A stretch of 64,000 nucleotides of DNA from Caldicellulosiruptor bescii DSM 6725 (GTDB lineage Bacteria; Bacillota; Thermoanaerobacteria; Caldicellulosiruptorales; Caldicellulosiruptoraceae). Numbering within the stretch: the first letter of the stretch is position 1; each line of letters starts with the position of its first letter. A program made the translations under genes and the position numbers. The notes beneath the pieces were generated by a model, which worked only from the letters and a program-made list of their open reading frames with translations, was not told the origin of the DNA and searched no databases. Positions 9,765 to 18,608 of the stretch are shown one piece after another. Where the stretch lies: positions 2,541,501-2,605,500 of the forward strand of contig NC_012034.1 of NCBI RefSeq assembly GCF_000022325.1, read 5' to 3'.

Positions 9765-10583
9765 TTATGAAATAACCTGAGGGTTGATAGAAAAGGTGAT
9801 TTTCTTATTTTCGGCATTAAGTTCCTCAAGAACTAAGAGGCTTTTGTAATCCACATTCACAGACTTTTTATCTTTTGTTGCAATGAGCACTCCAACTCCA
9901 ACCAAGCTTGATTCAAATTCAGAAAGAAGGTCTTTCATGCCTCGCACTGTTCCCCCGCCGCGCATGAAATCGTCTATGAACAAAACCTTTGCACCTTTTT
10001 TAATGGCCTTCTTTGCCATTGTCATTGTTTCAATCTTGCCTGTTGTGCCTGAGATGTACGAAATATTGACAGTTGAACCTTCTGTGAACTTGCTCGAATT
10101 TCTTGCAACAACAAGTGGTTTGTTGAAATACTGGGCAACATACGATGCCAAAGCTATACCTTTTGCCTCAACAGTGGCAATGTAGTCTATTTCTTTTTCT
10201 AAAAATAACCTCACAAATATTCTCGCAGCTTTTTTTATAACCTCTGGATTAAAGACAACGTCGTTTATATATACAAACCCGCCTGACACGATTCTTTCAG
10301 GATTTTGCAGCTCATTTTTCAGAAAGTTTAAAAATTCTATCTCATCCTCTTTTTTCATAACAGGGATGTAATAAACTCCACCGGCAGCCCCGCTGACTGT
10401 TTCAAGCTTTCCCTGTCCTGTTTGCTCGAATATTTGTGATATCAAATCTATATCCTCACTCAAGGTGGATTTTGCACAGCTGAGTTTTTCACAAAAAAAA
10501 GTAAGACTAAAAAGCTTCATAGGATTTTGGACAAGTGTGCTTGTTATAAAAATGAGCCGTTCTGATTTTCCAATCTTTTGCAC
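9765..10583 (-). CDS. purR: PurR, purine operon repressor
   Basis: 272 aa. An N-terminal winged helix (about residues 1-70) is followed by a phosphoribosyltransferase fold with the PRPP loop VLFIDDFMRGGGTVRGM. This layout is characteristic of the Gram-positive PurR that senses PRPP and represses purine genes. The start is GTG 10583, with GGAGGT 7 nt upstream; the longer frame to 10619 includes the RBS. It is divergent from murC, and a PurBox-like pair overlaps its promoter, suggesting autoregulation. Confidence 0.92.
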   Translation of the reverse strand: MQKIGKSERLIFITSTLVQNPMKLFSLTFFCEKLSCAKSTLSEDIDLISQIFEQTGQGKLETVSGAAGGVYYIPVMKKEDEIEFLNFLKNELQNPERIVSGGFVYINDVVFNPEVIKKAARIFVRLFLEKEIDYIATVEAKGIALASYVAQYFNKPLVVARNSSKFTEGSTVNISYISGTTGKIETMTMAKKAIKKGAKVLFIDDFMRGGGTVRGMKDLLSEFESSLVGVGVLIATKDKKSVNVDYKSLLVLEELNAENKKITFSINPQVIS

Positions 10584-10656
10584 AAAAGACACCTCCAGAA
10601 CAAATAAAAACCAATTCAATATTAAATATAATATTATTGAAAATAATTATACCATA

Positions 10657-10700
10657 ACCCCCGAATGATACAAAAATTTTTTGAGTGAACGTTCGATTTA
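10657..10700. promoter_or_regulatory. PurBox-like inverted pair overlapping the purR promoter
   Basis: CCGAATGAT at 10661 and GAACGTTCGATT at 10687 form inverted half-sites of the PurBox type (CGAAC-like), separated by about 17 bp. On the minus strand TTTGTA (-35) and TATAAT (-10) with a 17-bp spacer overlap the left half-site. Two inverted PurBoxes are the known PurR operator arrangement. The assignment is by pattern only. Confidence 0.55.
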
Positions 10701-10798
10701 AAAAATATTTTAACAAGTCAAGTAAAAAAGAAGTATAATATAGAATGTAGGAGTATTTCAATATTGAAATTTTCGGGCTGGAGGTAAGTTTTTTTAAA

Positions 10799-12166
10799 AT
10801 GAACAAGTATTTTTTCATTGGTATTGGTGGAATATCAATGAGTGCAATCGCTTTAATACTCAAAAACCAAGGTTTTTGGGTTGAAGGTTCTGACATGCAG
10901 GAAAGCGCCACTACAAAGATGCTAAGAGAAAATGGAATAAATGTATATATTGGACATGATGAGAGTCACATACACGGCGATGAAACTGTAATATACACCG
11001 CGGCAATTTCAAAAGACAATCCCGAACTTTTAGCAGCAAAGAGGATGAATCTGAAAATCTATGAGCGGGCAGAATTTTTAGGGCTTTTGATGAAAGATTT
11101 TAAAAATGTCATTACAATCTCAGGGACGCATGGAAAAACAACTACAACCTCTATGATTGGTTACATCCTAAAAAAAGCAAATTATAACCCTACAGTTCTG
11201 GTAGGTGCATTTGTAAAACAGCTTGGTGGAAATTTTGTGATTGGTTCTAAAGAATACCTTGTTGTTGAAGCATGTGAATATGTGGATAGCTTTTTAAAGT
11301 TCAACCCTACAATTGGAGTTATTTTAAACATTGATAATGACCATTTGGACTATTTCAAAGATATAGATTCAATAAAAAACTCTTTTAAAAAGTTCGCACA
11401 GAAAATTCCAACTTCAGGGTTTTTAGTAGTAAACTATGACGATAAAAATGTTAAAGATATTATAAATCAGCTCAACACACAGATAATTTGTATATCCACA
11501 AAAGAAAAAACTGACATTTTTGCCGACAATATTAGCTGTAGTGATGGATACTATGAATTTGACGTTAAAAATAATAACGACGAGATTTTAGCTCATATAA
11601 AACTCAACATTCCTGGTTTTCATAACGTCTATAATGCGCTCGCTGCATTTGCAGTTGCATCAAAGTTGGGAGTAGAAAGTATTACAATTGAACAAGCTCT
11701 CTCTGAATTCCGTGGTGCTTCGCGCAGGCTTGAAAAGGTAGGAGAGTTTAATGGTATATACCTCTATGATGACTATGCTCACCATCCAACCGAAATCAAG
11801 GCAACACTTGCTACCCTGAAAAAGATCTCTGAAGGAAAGGTTCTTGCCATATTCCAACCGCATACATTTTCAAGGCTTAAAACTCTTTTGAACGAATTTG
11901 CTGAGAGCTTGCAGTTGGCTGACAAGGTTATTGTCACAGATGTATATGCCGCACGTGAAAAAAATGTTTTTGGAATTACATCTGAAAAGCTTTATTTGAA
12001 ACTAAAAGAAATTGGAATTGACTGTGAGTATATAAGCAACTTTGAAGATATTGCCTGTTATGCAGTAAAAGAAGCAAAAAAAGGTGACATCATTGCAACC
12101 ATTGGCGCAGGTGATATAAACAAATGTTTGGACATTATTCTCAAAAAAGCTGTTGTAAAATCATAA
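10799..12166 (+). CDS. murC: MurC, UDP-N-acetylmuramate--L-alanine ligase
   Basis: 455-aa Mur ligase that adds L-alanine to UDP-MurNAc in peptidoglycan synthesis. An N-terminal Rossmann GIGGISMSAIA motif binds UDP, and the ATP loop is GTHGKTTTTSMIG (about residues 108-120). The central EACEY and NIDNDHLDYF, then LYDDYAHHPTEIKATL, are typical MurC signatures. RBS GGAGG lies upstream of ATG 10799. It is a single gene, divergent from purR and closed by a terminator. Confidence 0.97.
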   Translation: MNKYFFIGIGGISMSAIALILKNQGFWVEGSDMQESATTKMLRENGINVYIGHDESHIHGDETVIYTAAISKDNPELLAAKRMNLKIYERAEFLGLLMKDFKNVITISGTHGKTTTTSMIGYILKKANYNPTVLVGAFVKQLGGNFVIGSKEYLVVEACEYVDSFLKFNPTIGVILNIDNDHLDYFKDIDSIKNSFKKFAQKIPTSGFLVVNYDDKNVKDIINQLNTQIICISTKEKTDIFADNISCSDGYYEFDVKNNNDEILAHIKLNIPGFHNVYNALAAFAVASKLGVESITIEQALSEFRGASRRLEKVGEFNGIYLYDDYAHHPTEIKATLATLKKISEGKVLAIFQPHTFSRLKTLLNEFAESLQLADKVIVTDVYAAREKNVFGITSEKLYLKLKEIGIDCEYISNFEDIACYAVKEAKKGDIIATIGAGDINKCLDIILKKAVVKS

Positions 12167-12213
12167 AAAATACTGCCTCATCTTGGAACTTAATTCCTAA
12201 ATGAGGCAGTTTA
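12165..12213. terminator. bidirectional terminator between murC and the SPOCS/LysM gene
   Basis: Stem ACTGCCTCAT/ATGAGGCAGT flanked by A- and T-rich tracts, between two convergent stops. Confidence 0.8.
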
Positions 12214-12217
12214 GTTT

Positions 12218-13753
12218 CTATTTTACTATTAAAAGTTTTTGGCCAGGCACAATTTCTTCTTTTTCTATTTGATTAAAATCAATAATTTTTTCTACTGTTG
12301 TTCTGTATTTTTTTGCAACTTTCCACAGAGTATCACCTTTCTGGACAGTATAAATGTACACGCTTGCAAGTCTCTCCTCTTCTTTTTTTATCTCTTCTAC
12401 AAGCTCTAAATCAGACAAAATCTCTTTTGATAGCCCTCTTTTTATCCACACTTCAATTGCAAGACGAATCCGCAGTTCAACTTCAGATATAGAAATAATG
12501 GAAAATGATATGTTTTCTATCTCAATATTTGCAAATGCCCTGTCGGTCTCTTCTACCCCTTCTATATCCAATTTCACATCAAAAGGAATTTGGGATGTTG
12601 TATTTTTTATGATGTCCTGCAGGTCTTTAGAAAGATAAATCAAAAAGACAACAGCAACACCTTTTATATTAATTTTATTCTTTTCTGGCTTTATAACGTC
12701 CACCTCTATCCTGCCAGAGACTGAAAAAACCTGCTCAGGTTCAATAGGTAGTGTAATTGTATCTTTTAAAAGATGCATATGCCGAACTTTCCCAACAAAT
12801 TGTTCTATGTTGAGAAGTTTTTTAGAATCTTTTATCTCATACGCTGTCGAATATGCATCCACAATGGGTTCAATGGTTTTTACATCATGAAATGTTATCT
12901 CAGCTTCAATAGTTATATCATACTCTATCCTGCGAAGTTCGCCTATTTCATCAGTCTTAGGCAAAACTCTGAAGCTTTTGATATAAAATTTAACAACTGG
13001 TTCTACATCATCGGGACTGTCGGGAAGTTCAGAGTAGTGCTGAATTAATACCTCATGTTCAACCATCTCAATAGGATTTTGACCAATATCTGGTGAGTAG
13101 AGGGTTTTTAAGTCCACTTTTAAATCAAAGGTCATCTTTTTCCTGTCAAACTTGATGTTCCTGTCTGAAAGCCTTGCAAAACATCGCAATATTTCTCTGA
13201 TGGAAGGTTTACCTTGAGGTATCTCTAAAATCTCTCTTTTTGAAATCTCCTCTGTCGTGCTGCGAGGATTTGAAATTGAGATTTTTTCTTTTAAATACTT
13301 TATTGAATCTTCTTCAATGTCGGCAAGATACTCAACAGTAGCTGGGGCTTTTACCAAAACGGTAATCTCTGCAATTGCCTTGGCAGAAAGTTTGCGCGGA
13401 CTCAAAAGAGAGCAAAAGGTATAAATGAGATCATCTTTGACCTCATACGCCATTGTAGATCTTACTCCCAACATATCAAATGTCTTTGAAAACCCTGCTG
13501 AACTTGAAACAGAAGCAACTTTCCTCTGCGGGTCAGATGAGAGATAAATTACTCTAAACTCTATTTCACCTTGAACAACCACTCTGTCGTTTAAAACCTC
13601 AACATTTGTAATCAGGACTTCACTATCAGTCTGAAGCACTTTCACAGCATCTGGTTTTATCTCTGGAAGCAAAATCTCACCTTCAACAATCACTTTTTGG
13701 GAGTCTGTCCCATAGATGTTCATGTACTCAACCTTTTCAAATTTCTTTTCCAA
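12218..13753 (-). CDS. SPOCS (DUF3794) and LysM domain protein, spore-coat type
   Basis: About 511 aa with repeated DUF3794/SPOCS beta-domains in the first 430 residues (for example VIVEGEILLPEIKPDAVKVL and VFSVSGRIEVDVIKPEKNKI) and one C-terminal LysM (YTVQKGDTLWKVAKKYRTTVEKIIDFNQI). Such proteins bind peptidoglycan and localise to the forespore coat or envelope. TTG 13753 has GGAGG 10 nt upstream; the frame is open to 13771, but that start lies on the RBS itself. No signal peptide. Confidence 0.85.
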   Translation of the reverse strand: MEKKFEKVEYMNIYGTDSQKVIVEGEILLPEIKPDAVKVLQTDSEVLITNVEVLNDRVVVQGEIEFRVIYLSSDPQRKVASVSSSAGFSKTFDMLGVRSTMAYEVKDDLIYTFCSLLSPRKLSAKAIAEITVLVKAPATVEYLADIEEDSIKYLKEKISISNPRSTTEEISKREILEIPQGKPSIREILRCFARLSDRNIKFDRKKMTFDLKVDLKTLYSPDIGQNPIEMVEHEVLIQHYSELPDSPDDVEPVVKFYIKSFRVLPKTDEIGELRRIEYDITIEAEITFHDVKTIEPIVDAYSTAYEIKDSKKLLNIEQFVGKVRHMHLLKDTITLPIEPEQVFSVSGRIEVDVIKPEKNKINIKGVAVVFLIYLSKDLQDIIKNTTSQIPFDVKLDIEGVEETDRAFANIEIENISFSIISISEVELRIRLAIEVWIKRGLSKEILSDLELVEEIKKEEERLASVYIYTVQKGDTLWKVAKKYRTTVEKIIDFNQIEKEEIVPGQKLLIVK

Positions 13754-13832
13754 TGCTAAGCTTGCCTCCAACTAATTGTTTCTTATCTCTAAATAAAATA
13801 TATGCAAGGATGTCCTGAGAATATGTAAAATA

Positions 13833-13876
13833 AAAGAGCTTATTCTAAAAACTTCGCTTTAGAATAAGCCCTTTTA
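13833..13876 (-). terminator. intrinsic terminator downstream of veg
   Basis: Twelve-bp stem GCTTATTCTAAA/TTTAGAATAAGC followed by TTTTAT on the minus strand. Confidence 0.75.
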
Positions 13877-13946
13877 AGTAGTTGACAAATCAATATTTTT
13901 GATTATAATTAAAACGTACAAGAAAAAATTGATAAAATCCTTGAGT

Positions 13947-14219
13947 TTACATAACATTTACTTTTGTGTTTGTCTTACAAAGGATAATCTCAACTGTATT
14001 TGTAATAAGGTCTGAATAAGTGTATGTCACACACCTGTACTGTTTGCACTCTCTGTCAACTGGAAACTTGACAACAAAGATGTTTGAATAAGTGTTCTCC
14101 AAAATACCTTCAACCTCAACCATTTTTTTGCGTCCTTTATTTGCGCGAATTAAAACCTTTTCGCCTTTTAGGGCTTCAATGTCTTTTTTTAGCTGTTGAA
14201 GGTGAAGTTTATCAACCAC
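13947..14219 (-). CDS. veg: Veg family protein
   Basis: 90-aa protein of the Veg/DUF1021 family (LHLQQLKKDIEALKGEKVLIRANKGRKK, VEGILENTYSNIFVV, RCVTYTYSDLITNTVEI). In Bacillus, Veg influences biofilm gene expression; the biochemical role is unclear. The start is GTG 14219, with AGGGG 13 nt upstream, so the start is less certain than the family. Confidence 0.9.
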   Translation of the reverse strand: MVDKLHLQQLKKDIEALKGEKVLIRANKGRKKMVEVEGILENTYSNIFVVKFPVDRECKQYRCVTYTYSDLITNTVEIILCKTNTKVNVM

Positions 14220-14530
14220 CTTAACATCACTGCCCCTCTAAAAATATTTAGTTTTCTGACTGTATGAAAACTTCTCCATTTTACTACATTTGAAAACATT
14301 ATTATTATATCACTATTCTTTTTTTTTGTAAATAGAGGGGTAAATATTATAATGGGTTTTTAAAGAGTTGTCAAGAACTTAATTTCAGAGTTTTTGTCGA
14401 AAATATCGGTTTAAATACAACAAATTTATCGCTTTTTATTTCTTTTCTCATAAATAGAAGCATTCTTGATTTTTTTGAGCAATATATTTTTTAGTTTTCT
14501 TAATTTTCATAAAGTAAAATTTATATTGTA

Positions 14531-14559
14531 TTGACATAAAGATTCTTTTTTGATAAATT
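14531..14559 (+). promoter_or_regulatory. promoter of the Y-RNA-like transcript
   Basis: TTGACA (14531-14536), 17-bp spacer, TAAATT (14554-14559). It lies just before the series of hairpins that precede the DUF2828 gene. Confidence 0.65.
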
Positions 14560-14565
14560 TAAATT

Positions 14566-14800
14566 GAATAAAGAGACACTAACAGCGATGATACAAGCTG
14601 AGGAAAAAAGTGTCTCGTTTTTTAATTCTTTTAATAGACCCCAACAGCAAATGTCATCTCAAAGTGAAAAGGGGTCTTGTAAAGTACCTCTGTCAAAGAT
14701 GCAGACAGCAAATATTTTTTGGATAGGCCTGCAGACTTTTCTGTGGGCTGATGGTTCGAAGCCATCATGCATCTTGAAGACAGAGGTGTCTTTATGTATT
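14566..14800 (+). ncRNA. candidate Y-RNA/YrlA-like structured RNA
   Basis: Three modules follow one promoter. Module 1 pairs GAGACACT (14573) with AGTGTCTC (14609), followed by T6. Module 2 pairs AGACCCC (14636) with GGGGTCT (14671). Both continue inside the stem with AACAGC on the 5' side and GAAAA on the 3' side. Module 3 is closed by ACCTCTGTC/GACAGAGGT (14686, 14779) and AAGATGCA/TGCATCTT (14696, 14768). It encloses a perfect tRNA-like T-arm, GATGG-TTCGAAG-CCATC (14750-14766), placed one base from the acceptor-like strand, plus an anticodon-arm-like hairpin. Bacterial YrlA RNAs carry such tRNA mimicry and are encoded next to Ro60 orthologues. Here the next gene is Ro-like. Confidence 0.65.
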
Positions 14801-14832
14801 TAAAATAGACTAATGCTTTGGAGGAAAATGTG

Positions 14833-16308
14833 ATGAGTGATGAGTTTCTCAACGAGTTAGAAAAATCAACAAACATTTCTCGCACAGAAAATAATGCACT
14901 GACATTTCAATCTACACTCAATGCAAATCTTGATTGGTTTTCAATGAGTGGTGGTTTGAGATTTCAACCAGAGGATAGAATTATATCTTTATTTATGAAA
15001 GCATTTTATGAAGATAAGCAGCTTGCTATGAAAAATTTATTCTTCACAAGGGATATTAAAAAAGGACTTGGTGAACGTAGAGTTTTTAGAGTTGTTCTCA
15101 AACACCTTGCTAAAACCCATCCGGATATTGTCAGAAAAAACATTGTCTTTATTCCTTTTTTTGGACGGTGGGATGACTTATATGAACTGATTGACACACC
15201 AGTTGAAAACTCCATGTGGTTTTTTATTAAACAGCAATTGTCTGAAGACTTAAAATCAGAAAACCCTTCACTTTTGGCAAAATGGCTCAAAAGTGAAAAT
15301 ACTTCTTCAAAAGAGTCAGTAAAACTTGCAAAGAAGACTCGTAAAGCCCTTTCGATGACACCAAAAGAATATAGAAAAACCTTAGCTGAACTTAGAAAAA
15401 GAATTGATGTTTTGGAAAGAAGACTATCAGAGAAAGACTATACATTCGATTACGAAAAAGTCCCTTCACAAGCAATGCTAAAATACAGAAAAGCATTTTT
15501 GCGAAATGACAAAGACAGATACACTCAGTACATTGAAAAAGTTATTCAGGGAAAGAAAAAGATTAATACAAATACACTCTCTGCTGTGCAGATTGTAAGA
15601 CAAATACTTATAGATAGAGGTAAAATGTCACTTGATGAAAAGAAACATCTGGATCTTCTGTGGCAAAACATTCCAAAGATTGACACATCAGAGAATGCTC
15701 TTGTTGTAGCAGATACATCAGGTTCTATGTTTTATGCATGTGGTCAGTATGCTCTTGGAATTGCTGCTTCGGTTGGTTTAGCATTGTATTATGCAGAAAA
15801 TAATAAAGGAATTTTTCATAATAGGTTTATTACTTTTTCTGCGAAACCTAAGTTACAAAAAATCCAAGGAAAAACTATTTATGAGAAAGTTAAATTTTTA
15901 GAGAATGCAGACTGGGAATGCAACACAGATATTGAAGCAGTCTTCACACTCATATTAAATATTGCAATAAATAAAAATTTAGCACAAGAGGACTTGCCCA
16001 AAAAATTATATATTGTCTCAGACATGGAGTTTGACGAAGCCACAAGAGTTTCACCTGACGCACCACTTTTTGATGCGATAAGAGAAAGGTATAAAAATCA
16101 TGGATATGAGTTGCCTACTTTGGTGTTCTGGAATGTCTCATCTAGGCATAACAACATTCCTGTAACTAAAGAAACACCAAATGTACTTTTAGTATCTGGA
16201 ATGTCTCAAAAAATATTTGAAAACCTTATTAAAAATCAACTTCCAGATCCTGTAGAATTTATGCTTGAAGTATTGAACAATGAAAGATACTCTGTTATTC
16301 AAATATAA
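14833..16308 (+). CDS. Ro/TROVE-like DUF2828 protein with VWA domain
   Basis: 491 aa. The N-terminal helical half (GLGERRVFRVVLKHL, FGRWDDLYEL, LLAKWLKSENTSS) matches the DUF2828 family, which is related in layout to Ro60/TROVE HEAT-repeat rings. The C-terminal half is a von Willebrand A domain with the MIDAS motif DTSGSM (about residue 297) and later threonine and aspartate ligands (NTDIEAV, SDMEFDEA). Ro proteins bind Y RNAs and misfolded RNA. The structured RNA immediately upstream makes the same role likely here. ATG 14833 has GGAGG 8 nt upstream. Confidence 0.75.
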   Translation: MSDEFLNELEKSTNISRTENNALTFQSTLNANLDWFSMSGGLRFQPEDRIISLFMKAFYEDKQLAMKNLFFTRDIKKGLGERRVFRVVLKHLAKTHPDIVRKNIVFIPFFGRWDDLYELIDTPVENSMWFFIKQQLSEDLKSENPSLLAKWLKSENTSSKESVKLAKKTRKALSMTPKEYRKTLAELRKRIDVLERRLSEKDYTFDYEKVPSQAMLKYRKAFLRNDKDRYTQYIEKVIQGKKKINTNTLSAVQIVRQILIDRGKMSLDEKKHLDLLWQNIPKIDTSENALVVADTSGSMFYACGQYALGIAASVGLALYYAENNKGIFHNRFITFSAKPKLQKIQGKTIYEKVKFLENADWECNTDIEAVFTLILNIAINKNLAQEDLPKKLYIVSDMEFDEATRVSPDAPLFDAIRERYKNHGYELPTLVFWNVSSRHNNIPVTKETPNVLLVSGMSQKIFENLIKNQLPDPVEFMLEVLNNERYSVIQI

Positions 16309-16345
16309 CTTTTCGAGTTTTTACTTCTTGCTTTTAACTTTCCCA

Positions 16346-16374
16346 TTGTCAAAACTCAAAATATGCCTTATAAT
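16346..16374 (+). promoter_or_regulatory. tRNA-Ser promoter
   Basis: TTGTCA (16346), 17-bp spacer, TATAAT (16369-16374), 27 bp before the tRNA. Confidence 0.75.
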
Positions 16375-16400
16375 AGATAAAGTGAAAAGGGAATAGTAGC

Positions 16401-16493
16401 GGAGAGATGGCCGAGTGGTCGAAGGCGCACGACTGGAAATCGTGTGTACCCCCAAAAGGGGTACCGTGGGTTCAAATCCCACTCTCTCCGCCA
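16401..16493 (+). tRNA. tRNA-Ser (GGA)
   Basis: Class II tRNA with acceptor pairs GGAGAGA/TCTCTCC, anticodon loop CTGGAAA (anticodon GGA, reading UCC/UCU), a long variable arm built on GTACCCC/GGGGTAC, T-loop TTCAAAT and an encoded CCA. The gene is intact. Everything to its right is accessory, and tRNA 3' ends are common integrase targets, so this is the probable attachment site; the matching repeat would lie outside the window. Confidence 0.97.
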
Positions 16494-16607
16494 TTTTTAT
16501 TTTGCTGATTTTGTGACCTATACTGCCGGAAGGTATCAGGTTTCCAGTTGATTTTTTCTAACATTTTTCTAACATCAACTACTGGATGATTTGCTAAAAA
16601 AAAGAAT

Positions 16608-16635
16608 ATGGAGCGCCTTTTTAGGCGCTCCTTTT
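16608..16635 (-). terminator. hairpin overlapping the primase stop codon
   Basis: Perfect stem GGAGCGCC/GGCGCTCC containing the primase stop. On the minus strand it is followed, after a short gap, by T8; on the plus strand by TTTTCTG. Confidence 0.65.
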
Positions 16636-17706
16636 CTGTGTTTGTTTCAGGTACAACAAGTAATCATCAATACCTTTGAATTGCCTATCCCAGGTGATTT
16701 GTTTGAATTCAAAGCCGTTTTCAGTTAAAAGCTTTTTAACCTTTTCTACATTTAATCTTACTTCGACCTTCTCTTCACAATCCATATCAAATGCCAGGAT
16801 AACAACTTTAGGCTGAATTTGTTTCAATGTTTCTATCAGTTGTTTATGGCAAGAACTAACACCGGGTAAACCGATGAACATCTGTCCTGACAGATATGAA
16901 GCAACATCAGCCTTTAAAGCACCTTCTGTTACATAAACAATTCCTTCTTCCATACTTCCTACAGCATGTAGAGAAGCTTCTGCCGGTGTTCCAACGTCTT
17001 TGCTGTTCGATGAAGAGAACCAGCGGTATTTTGAAAGTGCTGGCTCATTCATTCTGACCTGTAACCCAACTATCTGCCCTTTAAAGTTTCTGACTGGGAT
17101 TGCATAGCCCTGGTAAGGGATAAAGTCCCATTCCCCAGTAGTTTTATGTTCGTAAAAACCAGGAATACCTGCCAGGTTTAGACCTTTCTCCTGCATGACC
17201 CTGCAAATAAGTAAACGTCTTTCTTTTTCAACATTTAATGATTTGTAACCTTTGATTTTTATAGCTGTTTCTGACAATCCACGTCTGAGCAGGTCCGATT
17301 TGTGTGTTTCATCCAGGGTAAGTAACTTCAAAAATTCCCTGTAGACCTTATCTCTAGCTTCTGGCGGTGCGATATATCTTGGCTGTATTTCTTTGTGTTG
17401 GAGTTTGTACTGTATATGGTGCAACCTTCGTGAACCGGATGCTATCTCCTGCACAAGTTCTCTGTAAGCTTCTTTGGTATCCTGATTTGTAAGGAGTGCG
17501 TATAACTGCAGTGCATTTCCCTGTCTGCCGCATTTGTGGCAAATGAATGTATCCTTAGCAATGTTGATGTAAAGATGTCCTTCACGTCTATGTGGTTCAT
17601 CGCAATAAGGACACAAGCAGTTCAATTCATTACCCCTTTGTTTTAGCACTGTTATTCTTACTCTATCCAAAACATCTTGCATCGTGATATCAATTAACTC
17701 TTTCAT
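16621..17706 (-). CDS. phage-type DNA primase, CHC2 zinc finger plus Toprim
   Basis: 361 aa. The N-terminal CHC2-type zinc finger (CLCPYC, about residues 28-33, with FICHKC near 55-60) binds template. The Toprim-like catalytic part has EGALKADVASY (catalytic Glu), FDMD (metal-binding DxD) and KGIDDYL. It is shorter than DnaG and lacks the DnaB-binding tail. It works with the DnaB helicase at 34417. The start is ATG 17706, after GGGAGG. The RBS can pair over 9 bp (TCCTCCCCC/GGGGGAGGA) with a segment 60 nt upstream, around an AGTTWGC box pair at 17753-17773. Confidence 0.82.
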   Translation of the reverse strand: MKELIDITMQDVLDRVRITVLKQRGNELNCLCPYCDEPHRREGHLYINIAKDTFICHKCGRQGNALQLYALLTNQDTKEAYRELVQEIASGSRRLHHIQYKLQHKEIQPRYIAPPEARDKVYREFLKLLTLDETHKSDLLRRGLSETAIKIKGYKSLNVEKERRLLICRVMQEKGLNLAGIPGFYEHKTTGEWDFIPYQGYAIPVRNFKGQIVGLQVRMNEPALSKYRWFSSSNSKDVGTPAEASLHAVGSMEEGIVYVTEGALKADVASYLSGQMFIGLPGVSSCHKQLIETLKQIQPKVVILAFDMDCEEKVEVRLNVEKVKKLLTENGFEFKQITWDRQFKGIDDYLLYLKQTQKRSA

Positions 17707-17833
17707 AAATCCCATCCTCCCCCATGTGTTTAACTTTCAAACTTTTTTTGTCGCTAACTTTGTTTGGCAAACTGCCAGAACGGGGGAGGAGGGACCCTTC
17801 TGGCTGAACCAGCAAACTCGGTCCGAAAAATAC

Positions 17834-17870
17834 AAAAGCCCCGATGAGTATATGGTACTCTACCGGGGCT
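17834..17870 (-). terminator. leader attenuator-like terminator upstream of the primase gene
   Basis: Stem AGCCCCG.../...CGGGGCT followed by TTTTG, located between the promoter (17952-17981) and the primase start. The 5' strand starts in AGTTAGC of the box pair at 17868-17890. The arrangement (promoter, box pair, terminator, gene) is that of an attenuator. Confidence 0.65.
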
Positions 17871-17951
17871 AACTTTCCTGTTGGCAAACTTCTACTCTAT
17901 TTTTACTTTTTCGTAGATACTTTTACCCTGCAGAACTTCCTTTCTGGTTTT

Positions 17952-17981
17952 ATTATACCACATTTGCTGAGTTGAAAACAA
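17952..17981 (-). promoter_or_regulatory. element promoter (GTGG-TATAAT type) for the primase
   Basis: TATAAT preceded by GTGG, with TTGTTT 18 bp upstream. The same GTGGTATAAT string recurs at other element promoters. Confidence 0.65.
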
Positions 17982-17982
17982 G

Positions 17983-18010
17983 GTTTTTTATTTTTACATT
18001 TTGGTAGACG
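17983..18010 (-). repeat. 25-nt leader repeat, copy 1
   Basis: Sense CGTCTAC, one base, AAAATGTAAAAATAAAAA. A near-identical copy is at 29145-29171. In both, the CGTCT closes a small hairpin with an upstream AGAC(G) just downstream of a promoter -10 box. Confidence 0.5.
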
Positions 18011-18076
18011 CATTCAGTCTTCAGCTTTCCCTTTGTTTTTATTTTATCAAAAGAGAAGAAAGTTGAAAAGACCTTT

Positions 18077-18565
18077 TTACACCTTCTCACCGCTTTGTGC
18101 ATTCAAAAATGTTTTGAGTTTACAGTTTACGCTTTGCAATATTTCTTTTGTTTCTGGTTTTTCGAGAATGAAGATAATATTTTCAGGTGGTGCAGTATTG
18201 ATAACGTCTCTAATTATAGTTTCTTCTCCTGCCATTACATAGCATACAAAAGCACTTTTGCCTTTTGTTGTTCTTACAATTGCTACATATGGATACTGGG
18301 CTGGTTTGTAGTCTGTTACCTTGTCCTGCAGGTATTTGACCAGAAAGTCGAGAAATTTTAATGTTCTTTGTGTTTCAAGATACGACAGTTGCGAAAAAAT
18401 AGGTCTTAACACTCCATCCTGTTCTTCAATCAGTAGCCCTTTTATAAGTCTCCGGATCTTATTTTCTGGTGCAGGGTGGACAAGTTCTCGGATGTGTTCT
18501 ACAGTGCAGCAACCCCATGTGTAGATAAAATCTTCTATCATCTTCTCGGCGTTGTAGAAAACCAT
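18077..18565 (-). CDS. hypothetical element protein, possible N-terminal winged helix
   Basis: 162 aa, no known family recognised with confidence. The N-terminus (MIEDFIYTWGCCTVEHIRELV) looks like a short helix-turn-helix of the replication-relaxation/DUF5697 sort, followed by an alpha/beta domain (YVAIVRTTKGKSAFVCYVMAG). ATG 18565 has AAGGGG 7 nt upstream. It lacks the AGTTWGC boxes, but its RBS could still pair with CCCTTT at the preceding stop-codon hairpin. Confidence 0.55.
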   Translation of the reverse strand: MVFYNAEKMIEDFIYTWGCCTVEHIRELVHPAPENKIRRLIKGLLIEEQDGVLRPIFSQLSYLETQRTLKFLDFLVKYLQDKVTDYKPAQYPYVAIVRTTKGKSAFVCYVMAGEETIIRDVINTAPPENIIFILEKPETKEILQSVNCKLKTFLNAQSGEKV

Positions 18566-18608
18566 ATACACACCCCTTTCGTTCTGTTTTCTGCAAAAAA
18601 TAAAGGGC

